Part shown: piece by piece, positions 16,405 to 26,165 of the stretch
Numbering within the stretch: position 1 is the stretch's first letter
Layout: each line of letters opens with the position of its first letter
Source of the DNA: Tritrichomonas musculus
Taxonomy: Eukaryota; Parabasalia; Tritrichomonadida; Tritrichomonadidae
Assembly (NCBI GenBank): GCA_039105265.1
Contig: JAPFFF010000010.1
Coordinates: forward strand, 1,116,001-1,180,000
Direction of reading: 5' to 3'
DNA: 64,000 nucleotides
The notes under the pieces: model-generated
What the model saw: only the letters and a program-made list of their open reading frames with translations
Told to the model about the DNA's origin: nothing
Database searches by the model: none
Translations under genes and position numbers: made by a program

Positions 16405-19400
16405 ATGTCTTTGACACTATATTCAGCAAAGAGCAAGGTGGCAACAAAACTTAAAGCAAATGGTTTCGAAATAGGTGTAGGAGAAGATGAAAAAATAAAT
16501 ATCATTCAAGAAGATAAGCCTAATGTATATCCAAAGTTCAATTGTCTGTATAATAAGAGTGAAGTAGACGCCCGAGTAGTTAACGGTTACATAGAAAATG
16601 GAGGCAGTCTTGAAGGATTCGGTGACATTCCAATAACTGAAAAATCTACACAAATACTTGAATATCGAGCCCCAATGAAGAAAAGTATATTAGAGGAATC
16701 CAACAGAGAGCTGATCAAAGAAGAATTTTGTGTTAATACATTTAATGACATTATCGAAGGGGAATCAAAAACTTGTGAGGCCATTCATGAAATGTATAAT
16801 GAATTGATGTGTGCAGCAGATGGTTATGAGCAAGTAGTATTAGATGAAGATAAAGGGCAATGTGATGTTATAAAGTATGTTCAAACTCCAACAGATGAAT
16901 TCCAACACCTTCCGTTTCATAATCTAGCTAGTATATTGAAGAATATCATTAAGAATGAAAAGAATAATCAAAATACCACAAGATTATTATATGATACATT
17001 TAACAAAACAAACTGGATAAAGTTTATAAATGGGACAAAACAATATCATTATAATCTTCAGGACAATACGCTCAAGACAATAGGATACAAATATAAAAAT
17101 AGTAATGTTGAAGTTAAAGCAGACCAGTTAGTGGAGGTAAGCAGCCCTGGTGAGTTTATTGATATATACATGCAAAACCAAAAAGATAATTATGCAAATA
17201 TTAAACTATTTATGGGTGCTTTCCTAGCACAATACTTGGTTGAAGTAATGATAAAGAAAGGAGTCAACTATATTAAAACCAGAAAAGATGCTGATAGTTT
17301 ACGAATAACTATTGTTGAAGATGACGGTACATATGAAACTATCACACTTGGAGAATACTTAAATAATGTGTACTCAAGCTTAAACAATTTAACGCAAGCT
17401 CATAATGATTTACATGATTATGTCCTCAAAATTAAATCCTGTAAATGTAATCAAGGCGCTGGAGGAGAAGATATAAATCGCATACTACAGATGAGAGATC
17501 ACTTAGAAAATCATATCCGAGATTTACAAAACAATCAAAATCGTCTCTTCGTAGACAGAGCAGTTGAGTCTACTCAAGATGTATTTACTCAAACGATTTT
17601 ATATCGAGATGCAATACCAGAAATAGCAAAACAGGTCCTTGAACAAGATAAAGAGAAACAAAAAGTTGATGTACAAGATAGAAGTTCGGACCGTGGAAAA
17701 CATCATGATGATAATTACGTATGGAATGTGTTATGGAAAGAATGGGAAGAAATAATAGATGAGTTTGATAGACCTGAAGGATGGAGAGAAAACAGACAAG
17801 CTAGTGTTCCAATAAATTATATTTGGGATTTAGTGCATGGAGAATGGGTGATGATTGATAATGTTCATGATAATATTTCACCAACATGGAGATATGAAAT
17901 GGATAGTGAATACATTGCGTATAATCTTCTGAAGATATATGAGAATGATGAAAATGGTTATTTACGATGGAGCGACAGATATCAAGAGTGGCAATGGTAT
18001 TCATATTATGATCACTATACAGAGAATGAATCGATTTATATACCAAATAGGATTAGAAATAATCAAGAAGCCTTTGGTCCATTGTTTGCATGGAATATCA
18101 TGGATACACAATGGCAAGAACATGGCCAAGATTTTCTAGATAATTGGAGAACAGATTCCATTTTAAACCCACCAGACAATTTCATATGGGATGTTGAACA
18201 TGAAGAATGGGTGATAATGACGCAACATTTTGATGGAGTTGATGGATGGCGTACAATACATAGCCGTGAAATGATAGATATCGTTGAAATAAGAAATTCA
18301 TTATTACATCTCTTTGGAAAAATAGAGTGGAATGAAGAAAGAAAACAATGGATATGGAAGCCAATTCTAGAGAATGAAAATAATCCAGCTTCACCATTAG
18401 CACTGTTTTCAAACGATAAATCTACTGGAACATCAATTGCTTTACCAGATTTTGTCAATAATGCACTTTCATTTGAAAAAGTATTGGAATGTTATGGTGT
18501 TGATATCTGTGATGATATTCCAACATTAGATGAAACTAAACCAGTACTTGGTAAATATATTATTAAAGGAGATCTAGAAGTCAATGGTAAAATTCTTTGT
18601 GATTCTGTACCAAGTGGAGGTATTGTTACTACTGATTTCTCTCATGAACCTGGATATCCAGTTTATACTCTCACCAATGATAAACTCAGTATAGATACAT
18701 TCCAATTATTTGACCGTGACTTCAAGATGTTAGTGATAGGTAATACTGATGATATACAGAAAAAAATCTCCAATACAACAGAACGAACTAATATATTTAA
18801 AGTAATATTACGAAAGACAATAATAAAGAATGCCGAAGGAGATATTATAAATGAGTTCTATATTTATGTTCATGATGGAAAAATATACAATCCAATTCTC
18901 ATGCATAATACAGAACATGATGAAACTCGTTTGAGTTATTTTCATGAGGCCACAAATAAAATATTTATTGCTTATGAGGAAAGGGTTAATTTGGACCCAT
19001 ATAATTTATATATCAAAGGAGAGCTAAGTATAATGTATTTATTACCTCAAGATTCATTGGTTGCTGTTGAGCCTACAATAAAATGTGATATAATCGATGC
19101 TAAAAATGTGATGAAATTACATGAATCCGATATTATTTATTTATACAGGCCTAGTAATATATCTGATGAAACATTGGATGGTCATGATTACTACAAAATG
19201 GTATATAAAATACCTAACACATACACTATACCTGATGGATTAAACTTTACTTTTAAGGATTACTCCTTTTCTAACGATTGGTCATTAATCTGGAATGCAA
19301 CGAATGGTCAATGGGAAGGGTACAATTGTAGTGGCCATGTAAAAGAGAAAGTCATTAATAAATTAAACAAACGCTGTCCTAAGAATAAATTAAACTCAGT

Positions 19401-21045
19401 TGGATGTTATGTTATGATAAAGAAAGATGACCATAACACAGATATAATACCAGCTAATGAACATGGATTAATGTATAGTTTGGCGAATCTTGACCGCACT
19501 GAAACATATATTTCATATAAAGATGGCAGTCTAAAAAATGGTAAAGATGTTGAGGTTAGTTTTGAGATACATAGTTGTGAAAATGAGTTTAAATATGATG
19601 GCTATGACACTTTAAAAGTCTATCTTAAATGGAACAAATATCTAGATAATGCTATTTATTTACATTCAATATCAAGGTTTTATTGGGACTTGTATATTCC
19701 TAATTCTAATATTGCAACTAGACTGACATTTAAATTAGACCCAGACTATAAAATAAGACATTATATAGCATATGATTACACTTATATCGATATTATTGGT
19801 GAAAAAGATACCATTGAGAAGCTAAATATAAATTGGAGGAAAGACAAAATAAATACAGAAACTAGGGATATTGAACTATACCTGAGGAAAGCCATGACAG
19901 AATCCATAGAAGAGATAAAATGGAATGGAAATACCAATCCATTTGACTATATAATCCAATCTCAGTTTTATGAAATTACGCCAAGACCTGATGCTGCAAC
20001 AACACTTTATACTGATTACAATATTACATCATCAAAAATAATTACTGCAGACAATATTACAACGATGAGAAGTGATGTAAATGTCTTGACAAATAATTTT
20101 GATGTCTTGTCATATGATTTTAATATCTTGAGAATAGATGTTAATAAGCTCCAAATAGAAATGCTTGCACAACAGATGATAACAAAGCACTTATCATCCC
20201 AAGTTCATGCACTTATAGTAGGACAGGAAATTAGCTTATTGTTCAGTCTAGTTGGTTTTATGGTTGGTGTTGGAGGAGTAATTGTTGATAATATGGGAAT
20301 TAATTTTGGTACACGAGCGATTTATAATGGTAATGATGTTTCTCATTATGCTTCTTTAGATGATTTTACAGTTGATTATGGGAGTGTTGCAGAGGATGCA
20401 ATAAGATTGGAGAGTGGAGGAAGTATTCAGAGGGTTGTTCCATCAATCAGTAATGCTAACCTTAGATTAAATGAATATTGGTTACAATGGAGAGATTTAT
20501 TATTTGATTTAGATATGGCAGATGGCAATATTGCTATGAGTGATTATATATTTCAACAAATTGTTGATTTAGAAGAAATTATTCACGCAGAATTCCCTTT
20601 GGCTGAAATGCCTGATTGGCTAAAAGTACTAATGCGAGCCAAAGATTTACCAACAAGTAGAGTAGCAAGAAGTACCACAACTGAACCAGATTTAATAACA
20701 AATGTCATTGAGTGGTGTGAAAAAGATTATCAAAGACTAGATGACCCAACAAAATTTAAAGACAACTGGATTAATCCAGACAAAGCTGTATTATCATTAT
20801 CAGCTACTATTGATATTTGCAATAGGATGAGAGACTCGATGAAACTACCGATTGGCATATTAGCTCATGAAATAAAATCAATTAAAGAGAAGTCAAGTAA
20901 TAAGCATCCACTCGAGGATATAGATATGACTGCTTATGTGACTAAAGCAGAGGTTAAGGAGATGCTACAACAGAAGGATGCCATAATTGAATCATTAGCA
21001 AATAGAATTGCTGCATTGGAAAAGAAGTGTGCAAATATAGAGTAG
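16405..21045 (+). CDS. Giant fibre-like protein 1, 1546 residues, with Trp-rich repeats
   Basis: The N-terminus (MSLTLYSAKSKVATKLKANG) is shared with 26166-27515 and may anchor it to the virion. Residues about 438-653 hold roughly six tryptophan-rich units of the form (Y/F)IWDxxxxEWV...GWR. Residues about 770-870 contain a domain (IFKVILRKTII...FYIY...GELSIMY) shared with the next gene, and a block AATTLYTDYNITSSKIITAD near 1195. A hydrophobic segment (about 1270-1298) may cross or insert into a membrane, and the C-terminus is a coiled coil (LANRIAALEKK). The modular build suggests an attachment fibre; no host receptor can be inferred. Confidence 0.65.
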   Translation: MSLTLYSAKSKVATKLKANGFEIGVGEDEKINIIQEDKPNVYPKFNCLYNKSEVDARVVNGYIENGGSLEGFGDIPITEKSTQILEYRAPMKKSILEESNRELIKEEFCVNTFNDIIEGESKTCEAIHEMYNELMCAADGYEQVVLDEDKGQCDVIKYVQTPTDEFQHLPFHNLASILKNIIKNEKNNQNTTRLLYDTFNKTNWIKFINGTKQYHYNLQDNTLKTIGYKYKNSNVEVKADQLVEVSSPGEFIDIYMQNQKDNYANIKLFMGAFLAQYLVEVMIKKGVNYIKTRKDADSLRITIVEDDGTYETITLGEYLNNVYSSLNNLTQAHNDLHDYVLKIKSCKCNQGAGGEDINRILQMRDHLENHIRDLQNNQNRLFVDRAVESTQDVFTQTILYRDAIPEIAKQVLEQDKEKQKVDVQDRSSDRGKHHDDNYVWNVLWKEWEEIIDEFDRPEGWRENRQASVPINYIWDLVHGEWVMIDNVHDNISPTWRYEMDSEYIAYNLLKIYENDENGYLRWSDRYQEWQWYSYYDHYTENESIYIPNRIRNNQEAFGPLFAWNIMDTQWQEHGQDFLDNWRTDSILNPPDNFIWDVEHEEWVIMTQHFDGVDGWRTIHSREMIDIVEIRNSLLHLFGKIEWNEERKQWIWKPILENENNPASPLALFSNDKSTGTSIALPDFVNNALSFEKVLECYGVDICDDIPTLDETKPVLGKYIIKGDLEVNGKILCDSVPSGGIVTTDFSHEPGYPVYTLTNDKLSIDTFQLFDRDFKMLVIGNTDDIQKKISNTTERTNIFKVILRKTIIKNAEGDIINEFYIYVHDGKIYNPILMHNTEHDETRLSYFHEATNKIFIAYEERVNLDPYNLYIKGELSIMYLLPQDSLVAVEPTIKCDIIDAKNVMKLHESDIIYLYRPSNISDETLDGHDYYKMVYKIPNTYTIPDGLNFTFKDYSFSNDWSLIWNATNGQWEGYNCSGHVKEKVINKLNKRCPKNKLNSVGCYVMIKKDDHNTDIIPANEHGLMYSLANLDRTETYISYKDGSLKNGKDVEVSFEIHSCENEFKYDGYDTLKVYLKWNKYLDNAIYLHSISRFYWDLYIPNSNIATRLTFKLDPDYKIRHYIAYDYTYIDIIGEKDTIEKLNINWRKDKINTETRDIELYLRKAMTESIEEIKWNGNTNPFDYIIQSQFYEITPRPDAATTLYTDYNITSSKIITADNITTMRSDVNVLTNNFDVLSYDFNILRIDVNKLQIEMLAQQMITKHLSSQVHALIVGQEISLLFSLVGFMVGVGGVIVDNMGINFGTRAIYNGNDVSHYASLDDFTVDYGSVAEDAIRLESGGSIQRVVPSISNANLRLNEYWLQWRDLLFDLDMADGNIAMSDYIFQQIVDLEEIIHAEFPLAEMPDWLKVLMRAKDLPTSRVARSTTTEPDLITNVIEWCEKDYQRLDDPTKFKDNWINPDKAVLSLSATIDICNRMRDSMKLPIGILAHEIKSIKEKSSNKHPLEDIDMTAYVTKAEVKEMLQQKDAIIESLANRIAALEKKCANIE

Positions 21046-21074
21046 ATTGGAGAATTATTTTTTTAGAGATTTAA

Positions 21075-24000
21075 ATGACTTCAGAGCAAGTGAAAGATAC
21101 TACCACAAAATTCATTGGAGATATACAATTTAAGGTAGGAGATGCTACTAGGAAAGCAAGTGAATTATTAACGCTGAGTGATTTGGATGGATATGTACAG
21201 ACAGGGCATTTATTTAATGAAGTAGAGGGTATACCAGAATTTAATATCAAAAATAATAATATACAATATGAGTCATCTACACAATATCATATTCTAAAGT
21301 TTGTTAACATACCAGAGGATTTCATGAATAAAGTGAAGGAAATAACAGCAAAAACCAATATCTTTAAAGTGGTTTTGAGAAAGAATATCATATATGACAC
21401 AAATGGAAATTTAGTTAAGGAATTCTTTATTTATGCCAAAGATGGACAAGTATACTCTCCTATGATAACAAAGAGTGCAAATGGATGTTCTATAAATAAT
21501 AGCACAAATATGGGATACATCAATATAGCCTTTGATAGTGGTCTTGATTTTAATCCATATACTCTATGGATGAATGGTGAGCTAAGTATCATGAATGAGT
21601 ACATAACTGATTCACTGCAAACACTGAAGACAGTCAAGTGTTCCATCATCAAAGCTGATAATGCATTGAAACTACATAAGAGTGATGTATTGTATCTTTA
21701 CAAACCAACTCTAACTAGCGAAGTCCAAATGGATGATAAAAAGTATTGGCTACTACAATGGAACATAGATGATAATTATAATATACCTACAGGCTTGGAG
21801 TTTAAATTTAATGAATACTGTTTTGGTAATAAATGGTTCTTAACATGGAATGGAACAAAATGGGTAGGAGATAATATTCAAGGAAACATTAATGGAAAAA
21901 TGAAAAATGCTTTGAATAAGGAGAATGAATATGGAGAAGATGGAACATATATTAGAATCAAGAGAAGTGAAAGAAATATTATGTTAATTAAAAAACCAGA
22001 TGACTATTCTATAGATAACCTCTTACATTATATGATACATGGTGGAAAGTGTAAAGTAGAGAACAAACTAAAACTAAAGACGGGTGAGATAGAAGACTTT
22101 TCCAAATATGGATTAGGCTATCAAACCAGTAATGGGGGAATAAATATTTATGGATATGATATTGAAGCCATAAGATGCTATAAGACAAATGGTACAGGAA
22201 GTGATTTAGATATTAATCTTGTAGAAGAATTCTATCTTGATATAACTTTAGATGGAGAAATAAAGGCAAACAGATTCTCAATGAGACCAACTGGAAAAAT
22301 ATTTGACCCCAAGAGTGATAAGAAATGGTATTTTATTCATGGCCTATTAGATTCATGTGAACAGGTAGAATATTGTTATGTTTCATCAACCCCTAATGAC
22401 TCACGAAATATTAAAATCTATTTGTTTGATGAATATGTTGACCCGATAGATGAAGTTAATTGGGACCCTACTACTAACCCCTTCGAATATATTATTAGAC
22501 AACAATTTTATGAAGTGTATCCCAATCCTAATGCAGCAACAACACTATATACTGACTATAATATTACTAGTTCTAAAATCATTACTGCTGATAATATTAC
22601 AACCATGAGAAGTGATTTAAATATGGTAACTAACAATGTAGATGTGATTAGCTATGATGTCCAAGAAATGAACACAACAATAGAAAGCCTAAAAGGAAGA
22701 GTATCAAGAACAGAAACAGTAACTCAGCATCTAGAAGAAGATGTTGATAATTTAAGAATTGTTTCATGGACTGCTTTAGCATTTGGTGTCGCAGGTACAG
22801 TCGGTTCAATAGGTTCTATAGGTATGCAATTAGCTCCAGAAGGTATTAGTTTTGCAACTGGGAATGGGGGAGGATTCCTTAAAAGATTGTTCTCACGTAA
22901 ATCAACAAAAGGATTGAGCGATATAGTTAGAAATGCTATTAATTTCATGTCTGGGACCGTCGCTAGGTCTATCACAAAAGATATTACTCCAATAATAACC
23001 TGGTGTGAGGAAGAATATAAACAACTAGATGAATTACCTTATACAGATGAGAATGATAACCCAGATACAGGAACCTTAACATTAAGTGGTGCCATGGATA
23101 TTAGCAATATGTTCAGGGAATCCCTCAAGCCTGCATTTAAATTACTCGCCGAGAAGGTTAATGAGCTAGAGGCGGAGTTTGGTTATTACCCTACATTGGA
23201 TGAAGTAGTTCAAAAGACAGATTTGGTTAGAGATGACATAATAGATGTTGTTGGTAAATATGTTAATGGCGAGGTCCATTTGGAAGCAGAAGATGTTATA
23301 ACAGATGGAACAATCAAAGCACGATTTTTGGTGCAAAAAGTTAGTGAATACAATGATGTTGATTATGAAGAGAATATAGTTACTATTAATATTACTGGTG
23401 GAACAATTAATTACCAAGGAACAACTGATTTTCCTAGCTGCACTATGAATGACAAAACATTTGTTATATCAAACCCAAATAAACATAGGGTTGGTGGAAT
23501 ACAGATTAAAGAAAATACAGCAAAAAGAAGAATGGAATTTACCCCAAATGATTTAGCCTATACTTGTGATATAGATGCTTTACATAAGAAGATAGATACA
23601 TTACATGAGCAGATAGAAAAGAATGATACAGCTCTAGCTACTACATTAAATGAATTCCCAACTGTTGATGAAGTAAATGAAGCATTAGATGAATTAAAAA
23701 ATAATATGGTTAATATGGATAACCTGTATACGAAAGAAGAAGCGGATGCAAAATATGCTTTGAAAAGTGAAATCCCTGAAATTCCTGATGATTATGCGAC
23801 AATCGACGATCTGGATCAATATGCCTTGAAGAAAGACGTCTCCAAATATCGAGAGAAAAATGATTTGATATATAAAGATGCTGTCGATGTGCCTTTTGAA
23901 AATGTCCGAGATAGTGAAGGAAGGTGGGAAGCCAAAATAAAAATGACTAGGGGAACTCGTCTTGTTGGAACGATTACTGATGCTGGCGTGGTCAAGAATT

Positions 24001-25118
24001 TTGATTTTCTGTTTGATTATAATGAAAATGTACCTGAGAATTCCGATATTTATTACAGTATAGAAATTGATGGAACAACTTATAACATAAATTATTATCC
24101 AAATGAGGGTGATGATTGGTGCTTTTATATCGAAAGCGAAACAGGAAATTTAGATACAAAATTAACACTTGCGGAAAAAATAAATAAACAAGATGAAATA
24201 GTTTTGAAAACAGATAATCGAATCGATTTAGAGAAAAATTTTGAGAATGCTTTGGTTGAATTCATCAAAAATGATAGATACAAGAATATTTCTGATAATC
24301 CAAAAACATATATTGGTTATTTCTATTTTGTTAATGGAGAATTTGAACTCAGATTTAAATTTATTCCAAGAAATTTCGATGACAAATATATGATTTTACA
24401 ATATGATTCTGCAGATGGTGAATTTTGTATTGTATTGCTATTGAACATTTATTCAAAATCTGGAACATTCATCATTTTTTCAAAAGTTGGAGAATTTAAA
24501 TATAGAATCGTGAAAGATTTAACCATTGAAACTGTTTATGATGAAAAATACAAGAATAATGTTTCAAAAGTTTATTGTACCTTTGATGGTTTTGTAAATA
24601 TTAGTTCGTCTGTTGATGATTATATGGAAGACATAAATGGTTATTCTGATATTAAATATTTCAAAGTTGTTAGATCAAATGAAAAATATCCTGTTGAAGA
24701 TGTTCTTGGATTATTTATGGACTTCTTTGTTTCATTTAAGAATCATAAAGATGAAGAAAATGAATGGAAAATATTTTATTCTGGCTTTGTTGATTGTGAT
24801 ATTCAATGGATTGATGAATTAACAGGAATCAATTATGATTCACACAAAAATATTTTAACGATTAGTGTCGAGTTCGATTCTGATGCATATGAATTGTTAA
24901 TAATATTTAAAGAGAAGAGTGGTGATAAACATTTTGTGAGAATTCTCCACGGATCAAAGATTGCTTTACTCGATGAAATATATGGATCAAAGAAAGTAAA
25001 AGTTGTTCAATATCAAGCTACAGATGATAAATATGACTTTAATGTAAGAATGAATTTAGATCAATATCTAGACAGACAGATTTACATTAAGCAATTGAAA
25101 TGGAATGTGTATCAATAA
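21075..25118 (+). CDS. Giant fibre-like protein 2, 1347 residues, paralogue of fibre 1
   Basis: Starts 29 bp after fibre 1. Residues about 80-190 and 430-560 repeat fibre 1 domains (FKVVLRKNIIYDTNGNLVKE; ATTLYTDYNITSSKIITAD), showing tandem duplication. A hydrophobic stretch at about 561-590 precedes a second half with tail-fibre repeats (KYALKSEIPEIPDDY, YALKKDVS) known from phage and virus fibres with trimeric coiled segments. The gene ends about 18 bp before the right terminal repeat. Likely a receptor-binding or surface fibre; inferred from repeats. Confidence 0.65.
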   Translation: MTSEQVKDTTTKFIGDIQFKVGDATRKASELLTLSDLDGYVQTGHLFNEVEGIPEFNIKNNNIQYESSTQYHILKFVNIPEDFMNKVKEITAKTNIFKVVLRKNIIYDTNGNLVKEFFIYAKDGQVYSPMITKSANGCSINNSTNMGYINIAFDSGLDFNPYTLWMNGELSIMNEYITDSLQTLKTVKCSIIKADNALKLHKSDVLYLYKPTLTSEVQMDDKKYWLLQWNIDDNYNIPTGLEFKFNEYCFGNKWFLTWNGTKWVGDNIQGNINGKMKNALNKENEYGEDGTYIRIKRSERNIMLIKKPDDYSIDNLLHYMIHGGKCKVENKLKLKTGEIEDFSKYGLGYQTSNGGINIYGYDIEAIRCYKTNGTGSDLDINLVEEFYLDITLDGEIKANRFSMRPTGKIFDPKSDKKWYFIHGLLDSCEQVEYCYVSSTPNDSRNIKIYLFDEYVDPIDEVNWDPTTNPFEYIIRQQFYEVYPNPNAATTLYTDYNITSSKIITADNITTMRSDLNMVTNNVDVISYDVQEMNTTIESLKGRVSRTETVTQHLEEDVDNLRIVSWTALAFGVAGTVGSIGSIGMQLAPEGISFATGNGGGFLKRLFSRKSTKGLSDIVRNAINFMSGTVARSITKDITPIITWCEEEYKQLDELPYTDENDNPDTGTLTLSGAMDISNMFRESLKPAFKLLAEKVNELEAEFGYYPTLDEVVQKTDLVRDDIIDVVGKYVNGEVHLEAEDVITDGTIKARFLVQKVSEYNDVDYEENIVTINITGGTINYQGTTDFPSCTMNDKTFVISNPNKHRVGGIQIKENTAKRRMEFTPNDLAYTCDIDALHKKIDTLHEQIEKNDTALATTLNEFPTVDEVNEALDELKNNMVNMDNLYTKEEADAKYALKSEIPEIPDDYATIDDLDQYALKKDVSKYREKNDLIYKDAVDVPFENVRDSEGRWEAKIKMTRGTRLVGTITDAGVVKNFDFLFDYNENVPENSDIYYSIEIDGTTYNINYYPNEGDDWCFYIESETGNLDTKLTLAEKINKQDEIVLKTDNRIDLEKNFENALVEFIKNDRYKNISDNPKTYIGYFYFVNGEFELRFKFIPRNFDDKYMILQYDSADGEFCIVLLLNIYSKSGTFIIFSKVGEFKYRIVKDLTIETVYDEKYKNNVSKVYCTFDGFVNISSSVDDYMEDINGYSDIKYFKVVRSNEKYPVEDVLGLFMDFFVSFKNHKDEENEWKIFYSGFVDCDIQWIDELTGINYDSHKNILTISVEFDSDAYELLIIFKEKSGDKHFVRILHGSKIALLDEIYGSKKVKVVQYQATDDKYDFNVRMNLDQYLDRQIYIKQLKWNVYQ

Positions 25119-25136
25119 AAGTTCGATCTCAATATT

Positions 25137-25360
25137 TTTTCGGGTGTAGAATTCAAAAAACACCATTAGAAAGCTCAAAAACTACTCCATACCTTGGAAA
25201 TGACATTGGTGGAATAGTGAAAATAGAGAGTGTGTACTTACGATAGGTTTTCAGAGGGTATTTGGCCGGGTAGCGAGGCCCAAGCGAAGGTGTACCTGAG
25301 CTTGGTGGCGAGCAGTGTAGGCGGTGGCGAAGTATGAGACACCGCCTATACTATACTACT
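25137..25360. repeat. Element 1 right terminal inverted repeat
   Basis: Inverted copy of 1050-1273, ending ...CTATACTACT. Followed by the target duplication CCCGA at 25361-25365. Confidence 0.95.
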
Positions 25361-25402
25361 CCCGATACCTACTCAAAAATAAATCTTTAATTGAATCCAA
25401 CC

Positions 25403-26149
25403 TTAATGATTCGTTGGTGCGTCAATATTAGTTGTCTCTGCAGGTTTAATTTTAATGTTCACAAATAATGGAGACTTTAATATAACAGGTTGGTTCATGA
25501 AATCTACTAGCCTCATTTCGATGTGTTTTAGTGAATTAGTAAATGTTTTAATTTTGATTGGTTTAGATGAATCGTAATCAATTATAATAGGTGCCTGTGG
25601 TTCTATAACAGTTTCAACTGTTGCAATCACGGATGGTGTATATTCATGTTCTCCTATAATACTATGTACAGCTTGACCTTGTAGTGATACGAGATATAAT
25701 CTATTTGCATAATCCAATATTGACAAATCAGGCACAACTATCTCATTGTTAGCAGGTATAACAACTTCATTCTTTACACTATATAATCCTGTTATCAGTT
25801 TAGCTCTATGAGAACCTCTAATGAACGATACTTTATGCTTACTCGATATACTCATTGTCCTACCATCAATATTTTTGAACACAATTATGTTTTGACAACT
25901 ATTCAAGTATTTAACCAATCCAAGCATTGAGTAATAATATGTGTCTTTAAATTCTATCATCAGCGAACGTTCATTGTTTCCGTCCTCATATGAAAACATC
26001 AAATAGTCATCCTTAGTTACTATCAATATATTCCCCTTTGTATTGATTGATGAAACATAATACTTCTCGTAATCACATTTCCAAGGTATATCTACATTTA
26101 GCTTCACCAGACTATAATCTGTTGCATTACTATTAACTGAACACAACAT
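25403..26149 (-). CDS. Minor capsid-like protein of the remnant (penton candidate)
   Basis: About 248 residues from the ATG at 26149 (MLCSVNSNATDY), chosen because it aligns with the start of the Element 1 copy at 16385. Shared blocks are LNVDIPWKCDYEKYYVSS, SHRAKLITGLY, LSILDYANRLYLVSLQG and RLVDFMNQPVILKSPLF. The open frame continues upstream across the divergent gap but without homology. It is fossil content of the remnant, still open along its homologous length. Confidence 0.6.
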   Translation of the reverse strand: MLCSVNSNATDYSLVKLNVDIPWKCDYEKYYVSSINTKGNILIVTKDDYLMFSYEDGNNERSLMIEFKDTYYYSMLGLVKYLNSCQNIIVFKNIDGRTMSISSKHKVSFIRGSHRAKLITGLYSVKNEVVIPANNEIVVPDLSILDYANRLYLVSLQGQAVHSIIGEHEYTPSVIATVETVIEPQAPIIIDYDSSKPIKIKTFTNSLKHIEMRLVDFMNQPVILKSPLFVNIKIKPAETTNIDAPTNH

Positions 26150-26165
26150 TTTACAATCTGTTAAA
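26150..26165. promoter_or_regulatory. 16 bp near-palindromic divergent start region
   Basis: Read with its flanking start codons the sequence is CATTTTACAATCTGTTAAAATG cut at the middle: CATTTTA on one side mirrors TAAAATG on the other, so both genes see nearly the same leader. Counterpart of 16386-16404. Confidence 0.55.

Larger units (their letters stand above)
1050..25360. mobile_element. Element 1: Maverick/Polinton, looks whole
   Basis: A 24.3 kb element bounded by 224 bp terminal inverted repeats starting AGTAGTAT and flanked by the 5 bp direct repeat CCCGA (1045-1049 and 25361-25365). The AG...CT ends and a 5-6 bp target duplication are typical of Polintons. It carries integrase, FtsK/HerA-type ATPase, major capsid protein, probable minor capsid proteins, protein-primed DNA polymerase B, HNH and GIY-YIG-like genes and two very large fibre-like proteins. 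All main genes are single long open frames. Near-identity of the two ends argues for a recent insertion. Its right end lies against an older Maverick remnant. Confidence 0.95.
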
